Shown here: positions 44,101-51,211 of the stretch, piece by piece
How the letters are laid out: each line of letters begins with the position of its first letter
Position numbering within the stretch: position 1 is the first letter of the stretch
From: Dysgonomonas sp. 511
GTDB lineage: Bacteria; Bacteroidota; Bacteroidia; Bacteroidales; Dysgonomonadaceae
Assembly: GCF_010501105.1 (NCBI RefSeq)
Contig: NZ_QVMQ01000008.1
Location: 42,616 to 106,615, forward strand
DNA length: 64,000 nt
Reading direction: 5' to 3'
Position numbers and translations under genes: made by a program
Notes under the pieces: generated by a model
Seen by the model: the letters and a program-made list of their open reading frames with translations, nothing else
The model's database searches: none
Told to the model about the DNA's origin: nothing

Positions 44101-46985
44101 GTGAAATGCTGCCCTAAATTATTTTTCAGCCTGTCGCGCTCTTTGCCATGAACGCCAACTTCGCGGTATTCGTCAATCGTTTCGGTGAGGCGTGGTGCAG
44201 TAAGCAGGTCGGGTGTAAGTTCGGGTATATGCAGCAAATGATCCATTATAGCCGAAATGATATCCATATCGGCTTTCGTGTACTCGGGCTGTGTATCTCC
44301 CAACAACTCAGATATAACCGACAGCCGGGATTTTATTTTTTCGAGAAGGACTACAGTATCACCGATATTGCTTCGCGCCTCATCTTTCAGTGCCGACGAA
44401 TAATTGGCAATTTCGATACCCGATAGCGGATGGTTGTGCGGATGCCCACAAGCATTTGTTGTCCTCACTAGCGAATCTACAGCCTCGCGCCATTGCAACA
44501 GGGTTTCTTCATCGAGCGACTCTATCATCGTGCGGGGAATATCGAAGAGCTTTTCCTCTGTTATCGACTCGTGGTGCGAAATAGCATCGTATAGCGACCA
44601 TCCAAATGGATATACTTTGTGCAGGGCTTCTATATGCACATTCAATTCCTTACGCAGAGCCAACAAGCGTTCGGCTTCGCGGGCGAAATTTTCGGGAGGT
44701 GTTTGTTTCACAACTTCCGATGTATCTTTCAGTTGCGACAGCACCGCAGTCTTTTTCACCTTATTGGAATGCAATTCGAGGCAAAACGGAGCAAGCCCGA
44801 TAGCAGCAAGCCTGTTTTGCACAACAGAAAGGGCAGCCATTTTTTCGGCTACGAACAACACGCGCTTACCCTTATACAGTGCGTTGGCTATTATATTGGT
44901 TATCGTTTGCGATTTACCTGTTCCCGGAGGGCCATGCAGGATGAAACTCTTATCGTTGACAGCTTCGTAAATGGCTTCGAACTGCGACGAGTCGGCACTG
45001 ATGGGAAGCATCAGTTCGGTAAGCGACAACTGCTTCTCCAAGTCGGAAGCATCTGCCATCTGGTCGTCTACCTCCCACTCTATTTTGCCGTTCATCAGGC
45101 TCGATACAATCGGGTTTTTAGCCAGCTTGTGCGAGTTGTTGTGGATATCGTTCCACATGATGAACTTATTGAAAGAAAATATGCCCAGTATGGCTTGTTC
45201 TTCCACATCCCATTTGCGCTGGTCTTTGATGCTGTTGCGGATAATGGAATATATCAGCTTTACATTTACGCCTTTCTCGTCGACAGGTAGCGGATCGAGC
45301 CCCGATATGGTAATACCAAAATTCTGGCGAAGCATTTCCAGCAGGGTGATATTCATCATCGTATCTTCTTCGCGCGAACGTATTATATAGCCTTTCGATG
45401 CCGACTTGCGCACAATTTCCACAGGCAACAACAAAATAGGTGCATAGCGCGGGCGTTCGCTGGCCGGTGTCTCGTACCAACGGAGCAAGCCTAATGCAAG
45501 ATAAAGGGTGTTTGCCCCGTTTTCTTCCATTGCCGTGCGCGACGAACGATAGAGGTATGTAAGTGCCTTTGCCAGATCGGCTTCCGAAAGGTATGACCGC
45601 AGGCGGCTTTGCGAAAGCTCCGAGTTTATCAGTTCTACAATCGGGTCGCTTTGGGCAACAGACTGGTAGATACCGAAATTGTACAAGGGATTGTCCCAAT
45701 CGGTAGGTTTGTGCATTATGCGAAACTCGCTGCCTTCGGCCAAAGCATCTTCCAATGCGGGAAGGTCGGCTGGGATAAGCTGCAATGTATTCTTAGTGAC
45801 GCGTATATTCAGCAGGTTGTTGCGAAGGCTCAGGTCGAGCAGCTTACGTTCCCACATCAGCTGTTTGGTAACGACTATCTCGGTATCTATACCCGACAGG
45901 TCGTAGCGGCTGACGGCTTGCGGGGCTGATTGTACGGATTCGCTTGCCTGCGATTCGTCTTCTTTTATCTCCCAATACTGCCCGTTGAGTATCCGTTGAG
46001 GTATAGGCCTGATTCCCGAGAAACGTGACCTTTTGATATCTACTGCCAATATAAATTCGGAGAGTTGTACCAGCCGTTTGTCGGCCAACCTGACAGCCTG
46101 ATCGAAGTCTGCACCTACGCCCATATTCATGCCGGTAGTTTCTACCAGCGTAATATCGTTGATACCATCGGCCGTACGCTTAGTTATCAGCGAGGCATCG
46201 TCTATCACATTATCGGGGAAAGTTTCGGGCACAAGCCACCCTCCGGCAAATGCATGTCCCTGCACAACTATAATCAACGGATAAATGCCGACCGCTTCAA
46301 GGCACGAAGCATAGAACAAAGCCATGTCGAGGCAAGTCCCCAGCTTTTGAGACATAACGGTGTCGGCAAGCCGCACGCGCTGCCCATATTCTTCGAAACT
46401 GGCGGGTACTGTACTGTATATAATATCCTGCTCGGCTATTGCCGAGTAGATGGCTGCCATCTGCTTGCGCACACGGTCGGGATTGCGGCTCTGGTATTCG
46501 TCGAGCGAAGGGCTTCCCGTCCATTGTTCGAGTATGGCGGCAGCACGCCTTATTACCGGCACTATGGCTGGATGATTGGGGGTGACAAAGGCCGAAAGCA
46601 TTTCGGGAAGCACTGCTATACCTCCCCACTGGTCGTATGCCAATATGTCGATAGGATATACCTGCCGGAAAAGCTCATCTTCGCCCGACGATATTTGCAC
46701 CGTGATGCTACCGGCTAGCCTTTCGGTAAGTTGGGCAAAGTATGTAGACGAGAGGTTGAGCGACAAAGATTCCACACGGATGGTTTCGCCTGCACCCAAC
46801 GACTGTATGGCGACAGGCACCGCCTCGCCGAAAACAGGTTCGGCAATAAGGGTTACCTTCAAATCGTTGAAATGGTTTCCGGTGAGGTTTTCTATTGATA
46901 ATTGGCGGATAAGCGACACCCGGTTTTGCTGCATTGCAAAGTTGACAACAGGCAGGTAGGTAAATTCAACTTTCAGTTTGTCCAT
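41169..46985 (-). CDS. hheA: DUF4011 / SF1 helicase / Vsr-like nuclease protein (Hhe-type)
   Basis: 1938 residues, no signal peptide. Order seen: an N-terminal beta-rich region (1-120); a transglutaminase-like fold with C218 (KLGTCLDMA) and H244 (QGHAFAGGW); DUF4011 from about 374 (LMWERKLLDLSLRNNLLNI); a UvrD/Upf1-type SF1 helicase with Walker A GPPGTGKS (685-692), a long helical insertion, Walker B VFDEASQ (1322-1328), GDPKQMPPT (1348-1356), NVQGDERD (1515-1522), AVSRARYEM; a Vsr/PD-(D/E)xK-like domain (about 1615-1695) with D1643 in KIDIG and CDGK (1661-1664); and a C-terminal DUF3320-like region. DUF4011-helicase-Vsr proteins were reported as a single-gene anti-phage system (Hhe). All motifs look intact. 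It probably acts on foreign DNA; the transglutaminase-like module is of unknown use. Confidence 0.85.
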   Translation of the reverse strand: MDKLKVEFTYLPVVNFAMQQNRVSLIRQLSIENLTGNHFNDLKVTLIAEPVFGEAVPVAIQSLGAGETIRVESLSLNLSSTYFAQLTERLAGSITVQISSGEDELFRQVYPIDILAYDQWGGIAVLPEMLSAFVTPNHPAIVPVIRRAAAILEQWTGSPSLDEYQSRNPDRVRKQMAAIYSAIAEQDIIYSTVPASFEEYGQRVRLADTVMSQKLGTCLDMALFYASCLEAVGIYPLIIVVQGHAFAGGWLVPETFPDNVIDDASLITKRTADGINDITLVETTGMNMGVGADFDQAVRLADKRLVQLSEFILAVDIKRSRFSGIRPIPQRILNGQYWEIKEDESQASESVQSAPQAVSRYDLSGIDTEIVVTKQLMWERKLLDLSLRNNLLNIRVTKNTLQLIPADLPALEDALAEGSEFRIMHKPTDWDNPLYNFGIYQSVAQSDPIVELINSELSQSRLRSYLSEADLAKALTYLYRSSRTAMEENGANTLYLALGLLRWYETPASERPRYAPILLLPVEIVRKSASKGYIIRSREEDTMMNITLLEMLRQNFGITISGLDPLPVDEKGVNVKLIYSIIRNSIKDQRKWDVEEQAILGIFSFNKFIMWNDIHNNSHKLAKNPIVSSLMNGKIEWEVDDQMADASDLEKQLSLTELMLPISADSSQFEAIYEAVNDKSFILHGPPGTGKSQTITNIIANALYKGKRVLFVAEKMAALSVVQNRLAAIGLAPFCLELHSNKVKKTAVLSQLKDTSEVVKQTPPENFAREAERLLALRKELNVHIEALHKVYPFGWSLYDAISHHESITEEKLFDIPRTMIESLDEETLLQWREAVDSLVRTTNACGHPHNHPLSGIEIANYSSALKDEARSNIGDTVVLLEKIKSRLSVISELLGDTQPEYTKADMDIISAIMDHLLHIPELTPDLLTAPRLTETIDEYREVGVHGKERDRLKNNLGQHFTADILAMDARQALLSWNQASDKWFLPRLLGQRKIKKMLKLYAVSPVETDNVRSILNDIIKYQEEEKYVAQFAANLPSLFGRYGRRGAEDWAVMEQIMDETAVINSLIMKYANDISDSSRIKKAFARQLSEGIEPFRSIYGNPLAEINSLLSQLETAVNILVQTLGISKDMLYSNSADWIALALTRLNLWLSNWDMLKDWYQWLVARRQVEEIGLGFVASRYKEDNIPSTSIEAVFEKAVSHAAILYIISQEPQLELFKGKMFNEVIEKYKRLMADFSELTKKELFARLAANIPSFTREAAQNSEVGILQRNIRNNARGISIRKLFDQIPTLLSRMCPCMLMSPISVAQYIDADADKFDLIVFDEASQMPTYEAVGAIARGNNVVIVGDPKQMPPTNFFSVNTVDEDNIEMEDLESILDDCLALSIPSKHLLWHYRSKHESLIAFSNSEYYDNKLLTFPSPDNIESKVKMVHIEGFYDKGKSRQNKTEAQAVINEIERRLRDRKLRKKSIGVVTFSAVQQSLIEDLLSDLFIFHPELETLALECEEPLFIKNLENVQGDERDVILFSVGYGPDASGRVSMNFGPLNRLGGERRLNVAVSRARYEMIIFSTLRSEQIDLARTSAVGVVGLKRFLEYAERGERIVVAGQAEEQPAMAIENVIAGRLREEGFTVHTNIGCSGYKIDIGIVDPENPSKYILGILCDGKNYKRTKTARDREIVQNGVLKLLGWNICRIWTMDWWENSDDVISQIKEAITNKPQEELYIEELPEEEPEIEAVSQVLKSVQQQVVDSRVGGDSSEKYISAELQTIVSDNSTETFLSPESRRIILSQMKEVIQVEAPVSRLRVCRQILAAWGISRLGQRLDANFEMLFSLVPHYKTKHEGLIYIWNDKEQCDAYDSFRPGASRDAVDLPPEEIANAMRSILRDEISLPVSDLQRLCAQLFGFARSGTNVEAAMQRGLKEAERKGYIRVENLRAVIC

Positions 46986-47347
46986 TTAGTCAGATAGTAT
47001 TTATATGCATTGAGCCACAAAAATGTTAAAAATGAAACCAAGCTACAATGATACAAAAAAATAAGGCTGAACAGTGTATTTAGCCTTATTTTTATCTTGA
47101 TTTTTACCACGGAGCCGGATAGAATTATACGAGGAATATCGGATTCGTGTAATAAAACCGATGACAGACGAAAATTATCCGAACAAATGCAGAACTTAAA
47201 TTACTACTTTTTCTTCATTCATTTTTAGTCTGTTTTCGGCTAATTTCCCCCTTCGCTCAGCTCAAGCAGCCCACTACTACCGCTTCGCGCATGAAAAAAT
47301 TATCTCTAAAACAGTTCTAAAAATTAGAATGAATAAAATTTAAACAA
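46986..47347. other. 362-bp intergenic region
   Basis: Contains a minus-strand terminator (47060-47090) and otherwise AT-rich sequence without a gene. The words ATTTTTACCAC and AATAAAATTTAAAC resemble parts of the family 1 repeat, too weakly to call. Confidence 0.5.
47053..47090 (-). terminator. terminator for the ATPase/TOPRIM pair
   Basis: AATAAGGCT (47060-47068) pairs with AGCCTTATT (47082-47090). On the minus strand the stem is followed by TTTTTTT; the plus strand also has TTTTTAT, so it may work both ways. It lies 258 bp past the DUF4276 stop and 75 bp before the Hhe-type gene start. Confidence 0.75.
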
Positions 47348-48055
47348 TTACTTAAACTTCTCTATTATTTTCAGCAGCTTGCCTAGCGATGGTATATCAT
47401 ATCTGAGGTTGTTGCGGATATTGTCGAAGTCCAACTTATTTACCACCCGTAAGGTTGTATAAAAACGCTTAGTGTACGACTTGCCTACAAGGCGATAGAT
47501 ATTGTCGAGGTCTTTTGCCGGATGCTTTCTCATCTGGGCATCTACAACAAAGGGGTCGAAGCCAAGTTTTTTGTGGATAAAAGGGCCTGTGAGCCTTTTG
47601 TCTATCTTACGGAAATGATGCGTCTCTGCCAGAAACCATGCTTCTATTTCGTGTATGGCAATTATCATATCGTAGTACGGCGCATCGTGCTTGAGGTGCG
47701 CAGGCAGAAAACGCAGCCCCTTCTCCAGCCGTGCAAGGTCGTCGATAGGTATAGGATATAAGTCGCGCAGGCCGATAATCTTTTCATAACCACGCTTCCG
47801 CAGGTTCGATATATTTTCTATTATTTCCGATTTCACCCTGTTGTCGGCTCCGCAATCGTATATCATTATCTCGTATTGGGGATTGCGCGAAAACGAAGAG
47901 TTGCGGACAATTTCCTGCTTCGGTATGCTAGTACCTCCACGAAACTGCCGCTGTAAGATATTGATATGGGAAGCTCCCAGTATTTCCTTAGCCAGACGGG
48001 TTACAAAAATCTGTTCGGTCTGTCCTTCAACAAAAAAGGCAATCCTTTTCATCAT
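47348..48055 (-). CDS. DUF4276 (TOPRIM-like) protein, partner of ATPase
   Basis: 235 residues. FFVEGQTEQIFVTRLAKEIL at the start and, later, KIIGLRDLYPIP and AIHEIEAWFLAETHHF match the DUF4276 pattern, whose acidic residues (E10, the Asp of RDLYP, Glu of HEIEAW) are thought to form a TOPRIM-like metal site. Its start codon overlaps the stop of the upstream ATPase gene (ATGA overlap), a sign of fixed stoichiometry. ATPase plus TOPRIM pairs include PARIS (AriA/AriB, where AriB is DUF4435) and OLD-type systems. By analogy this would be a nuclease effector held in check by the ATPase. That is inference; DUF4276 pairs are less well characterised. Confidence 0.8.
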   Translation of the reverse strand: MMKRIAFFVEGQTEQIFVTRLAKEILGASHINILQRQFRGGTSIPKQEIVRNSSFSRNPQYEIMIYDCGADNRVKSEIIENISNLRKRGYEKIIGLRDLYPIPIDDLARLEKGLRFLPAHLKHDAPYYDMIIAIHEIEAWFLAETHHFRKIDKRLTGPFIHKKLGFDPFVVDAQMRKHPAKDLDNIYRLVGKSYTKRFYTTLRVVNKLDFDNIRNNLRYDIPSLGKLLKIIEKFK

Positions 48056-49200
48056 TCATCGTCTTCTTCCATAGCACCGAAGCCTTCTTTAAAAAAGTCG
48101 GTGGTAAGAAATTCAAAGTTATTTAGTCCTGTGTATTTGAAGTCTTCAAATTTGTCTTTCGAATTGGTATAGTCGTAAAATACCGATCGCGCCGATGTTT
48201 CACGCTCTATCACCGTCCAGTAACGCAGAGGTATCTGGTTCATCACATAACGGTCGTTGGTGGTGATGAAGAACTGAAGGTTGGAGTTGTTTATCCGTTT
48301 GATAACAATGTTCATCATACGGCGCGAAGCATCGAAGTCCAGCCCTTCGCCCATATCGTCTACAAGCATGCAAAGCGACATGTTGCTCATACGCGCATAG
48401 CTGAGCATAATAATCATGGCCAATGAGCGGAACAATCCCTGCGACATATCGCGCTGCGAAACAATATAGCTTCCGTCTTCTTCGACACACAAACCGTAGG
48501 TATTGTCTTCGTTTTTATGTATGCTTACATCAGTGATATTATATCCCAGATCGTTCATGCCTGCAATAATATCATCCTTGAAGGCATCGCCATACGTCTC
48601 GCCACCACTATAGAAGGTATAAATCAGAATTTCGGTGCTTTCGATGCCGGGGTCGCCGCCGTCGATACGAGTATAATCCAGTACCTGCTTGCTTTTTTCA
48701 AACTGGTTGGCAAACATATAATTCATCAGCGAATTTCCCCATTCTACAAAAAGTTCGAAATAAGGTTTCCCGTCTTTGTCGAACGAGGCAGCAATGGGTT
48801 TGCTCGTTTCCACTTCGTACGCTATTTGCTTGCCGCTGCTGTCGAGCAGGAAATTCTTATTCCTGTCCAGAAGGGTCTTCCCTTCATATTTAATTACCTC
48901 ATCGGTCACTTCTCCATTTTTCAAAGAGAGTATATAGTTGTAATGTTTGCCGTTGTCGGTAAATATCACATCAAAATTTTCGGAAAATCCTACCGTCACA
49001 TCACGCCCATGCTCTTTGCCGTGTTTCAGCAAGTTGGCAAGGCTATGGATAGCACTGAGGGTACGGGTCTTGCCCGCCGAATTTTTTCCGACCAACAAAT
49101 TTATATTTTCGAAATAGGCATAATCGCCACCGGGACCATCCAGTTGCCATTGGCGGGGCTGGCTTATATGTCGCGTATATTTTATGGCTCTGAGTATCAT
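48052..49200 (-). CDS. AAA/ABC-type ATPase (AAA_21-like), defence pair
   Basis: 382 residues. An ABC-family ATPase fold without membrane domain: Walker A GKNSAGKT (38-45), signature-like DMSQGLFRSLAM, Walker B CMLVDDMGEGLDF, and a switch segment FFITTNDRYVMNQIP. This composition is that of the AAA_21/AAA_15 proteins (RloA, AriA, OLD-like) found next to small TOPRIM or nuclease genes. The asparagine after Thr-Thr replaces the usual switch His, so hydrolysis may be slow or regulated. It is first of a two-gene unit with the DUF4276 gene, overlapping by four bases. A family 1 repeat begins 71 bp upstream. Confidence 0.85.
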   Translation of the reverse strand: MILRAIKYTRHISQPRQWQLDGPGGDYAYFENINLLVGKNSAGKTRTLSAIHSLANLLKHGKEHGRDVTVGFSENFDVIFTDNGKHYNYILSLKNGEVTDEVIKYEGKTLLDRNKNFLLDSSGKQIAYEVETSKPIAASFDKDGKPYFELFVEWGNSLMNYMFANQFEKSKQVLDYTRIDGGDPGIESTEILIYTFYSGGETYGDAFKDDIIAGMNDLGYNITDVSIHKNEDNTYGLCVEEDGSYIVSQRDMSQGLFRSLAMIIMLSYARMSNMSLCMLVDDMGEGLDFDASRRMMNIVIKRINNSNLQFFITTNDRYVMNQIPLRYWTVIERETSARSVFYDYTNSKDKFEDFKYTGLNNFEFLTTDFFKEGFGAMEEDDE

Positions 49201-49270
49201 AGCTTTGTTGAATATAAAGTGTTCTTACTCTTCTGTAAAACGTATTGCATAAACAAAGATAGCTTTTTTA

Positions 49271-49412
49271 AGAGTCTGTTTAAATTTTATAGCAATTTTT
49301 TTATGGCTACTTTTAGATGGATTTTTTGTATTTTATTCGATGGATTAGCGGGCTAAACCGAGAGGAAAAGATAAGAATAGCTAAAAATGAACGAAAAAAG
49401 TTCTGTTTTTTT
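49271..49412. mobile_element. MITE-like element, family 1, truncated copy
   Basis: AGAGTCTGTTTAAATTTTATAGCAA and the following TTAGATGGATTTT ... TTAGCGGGCTAAACCGAGAGGAAAA match the reverse complement of the 30369-30564 element closely. The far terminal repeat is missing. It lies between the ATPase gene and metA, at the right edge of the defence-like region. Confidence 0.65.
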
Positions 49413-49515
49413 AGATGGAAACGATATACAAACACGTCTTTATCAATGTTTCGATGAATGGTTATAACCAACATCTAATTATCTCTCTCGTTTCGGGTTT
49501 TTTATTTTCTTTTCG

Positions 49516-49523
49516 TACCTTTG
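49516..49523 (+). promoter_or_regulatory. metA promoter -7 box
   Basis: TACCTTTG fits TAnnTTTG, 27 bp before the metA ATG. The -33 region shows only TTTC. The resulting leader is about 20 nt, so no SAM riboswitch can be present. Confidence 0.6.
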
Positions 49524-49550
49524 TATCCTAATAGAAAACTAAACAGACGC

Positions 49551-50501
49551 ATGCCGGTAAATATTCCGAACAATCTTCCTGCAATAGAGATTCTGAAAAA
49601 AGAGAATATCTTTGTAATGAATGACTTGAGGGCAAAAGAGCAAGATATCAGACCCTTGCGTGTTCTGATACTCAACCTGATGCCAATAAAGATAACTACC
49701 GAGACAGATCTTATCAGGCTCTTGTCGAACAATCCCCTGCAAGTGGAAGTAGATTTCCTGAAACTGGAAACACACACGTCGAAAAACACTTCGGAGGAAC
49801 ACCTGACTATGTTCTACAAAAATTTCAGCGAAGTAAAGGACGATTTCTACGACGGAATGATAATCACCGGCGCACCTGTCGAACTATACGACTACAAGGA
49901 TGTAAGCTACTGGCCCGAAGTATCTTCTATTTTCGACTGGGCACGCACCCACGTCACCTCTACCCTATATATCTGTTGGGCGGCACAAGCTGCACTTTAC
50001 CACTTCTTCGGCGTAAACAAACAAGTATTACCCGAAAAGATGTTCGGGGTATTCAAGCATACGGTACACGATAAGAAATTCCCCTTGTTTCGCGGATTCG
50101 ACGATGAATTTTACGTGCCTCACAGCCGACATACGACCGTCTCGCGCGAAGATATTTTGCGTAACGGCGAACTGAGGATATTATCCGAATCGGACGATTC
50201 GGGCGTGGGTATAATCGCTTCGCGCGGTGGACGCGAATTTTACTTCACTGGGCATTCCGAATACGCGCCTTACACCCTGCACAACGAGTATGTGCGCGAC
50301 CAGGAAAAAGGGCTGCCTATAAAAGTACCTGCCAACTATTACAAAAACGACAATCCGGCCAATGCCCCCATCGTACGCTGGTCGGGACACGGCAATCTCT
50401 TGTTCAACAATTGGCTCAACTATTTTGTCTATCAGGAAACACCATTCGATAAAACCCAGATAAAGAATTTAAAGGATATAATGCCTGTAAACAACAAGTA
50501 A
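49551..50501 (+). CDS. metA: homoserine O-acyltransferase (MetA family)
   Basis: Acylates homoserine with succinyl- or acetyl-CoA at the start of methionine synthesis. The start is the ATG giving MPVNIPNNLPAIEILKKENIFVM, the conserved beginning of MetA; the upstream frame has no supporting start. 316 residues. Nucleophile C142 in YICWAAQAALYHFFG, the conserved HSRHTTVSREDI and the catalytic His/Glu in FTGHSEYAP are present. In the residue following the oxyanion site (near 111, TGAPVELYDY) the Glu in PVE suggests acetyl-CoA use in many MetA proteins, but I would not assign the donor with confidence. Confidence 0.95.
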   Translation: MPVNIPNNLPAIEILKKENIFVMNDLRAKEQDIRPLRVLILNLMPIKITTETDLIRLLSNNPLQVEVDFLKLETHTSKNTSEEHLTMFYKNFSEVKDDFYDGMIITGAPVELYDYKDVSYWPEVSSIFDWARTHVTSTLYICWAAQAALYHFFGVNKQVLPEKMFGVFKHTVHDKKFPLFRGFDDEFYVPHSRHTTVSREDILRNGELRILSESDDSGVGIIASRGGREFYFTGHSEYAPYTLHNEYVRDQEKGLPIKVPANYYKNDNPANAPIVRWSGHGNLLFNNWLNYFVYQETPFDKTQIKNLKDIMPVNNK

Positions 50502-50503
50502 AA

Positions 50504-51181
50504 ATGGAAACCCAGATCATCAAACAAAGCGATTTTACCCCCGAGCTATATACGCAAGAACAGCTCGACTGCGTGGAAAATCATATCAAAAAGCATTTCG
50601 GGAAAATAGGACACATTTTTCACGAAAACGTCTCCCCCGACATCCATGTAGACGTATATGTAGTAGAACCAACCGAAGAGAAGAATTACTACACATTGCT
50701 GACCGTAGGCATGGGTGCCCACAAGATGAACGTACCCGAAAATATAGGAGACGAAACCTTAGCACGAGCCGAACTGCTGATAAAGTTGCCACCAACATGG
50801 GACATAAAGGCTTACGAGGAAGAATATTACTGGCCTCTACGTTGGATAAGGCAGATGACCAGATACCCCATAAAATACGATACATGGCTGGGATACGGCT
50901 ATATTTATACTGCTAAAGAAACATTTGCCGAGAACACAGATTTTTCGAGCCTATTGTTCGATATACCTATCACATCGGGAAAAGAGGCTTGTATATGCAC
51001 ACTACCCGACGGTAAGCCTCTAAGGTTTTTCCAAATGATTCCTCTATACAAGGAAGAAGTGGCATATAGAAGCGAAAAAGGGATAAGTGCCCTGTTCCGC
51101 CTGCTGGGAAATGAATACCCGGATATTTTGGATATCAGTCGCCAGAATTTCGTGGAGAAGTTTGGAGCCGTAGAGAAGTAA
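50504..51181 (+). CDS. SUFU-domain protein
   Basis: 225 residues with the Suppressor-of-fused-like fold found in many bacteria: CVENHIKKHFGKIGHIFHE, VSPDIHVDVYVVEPTEEKNYYTLLTVGMGAHKMNVP, LARAELLIKLPPTWD, and EYYWPLRWIRQMTRYPIKYDTWLGYGYIY. In bacteria SUFU proteins are often linked with toxin immunity, but no toxin is near. It starts 2 bp after the metA stop and so is co-transcribed with it; the reason for this pairing is not known. Confidence 0.85.
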   Translation: METQIIKQSDFTPELYTQEQLDCVENHIKKHFGKIGHIFHENVSPDIHVDVYVVEPTEEKNYYTLLTVGMGAHKMNVPENIGDETLARAELLIKLPPTWDIKAYEEEYYWPLRWIRQMTRYPIKYDTWLGYGYIYTAKETFAENTDFSSLLFDIPITSGKEACICTLPDGKPLRFFQMIPLYKEEVAYRSEKGISALFRLLGNEYPDILDISRQNFVEKFGAVEK

Positions 51182-51211
51182 AAAGTAAAGATCGACTAAT
51201 TAAAAACACCC

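Noticed and set aside
47200..47347. Degenerate copy of the family 1 MITE
   Set aside because: Only short AT-rich words are shared; similarity is too weak to separate from background.
47348..49200. Canonical PARIS (AriA-AriB)
   Set aside because: The small partner reads as DUF4276 rather than DUF4435, so only resemblance to PARIS is claimed.
49424..49550. SAM riboswitch before metA
   Set aside because: The predicted leader is only about 20 nt and shows no SAM-I or SAM-II features.
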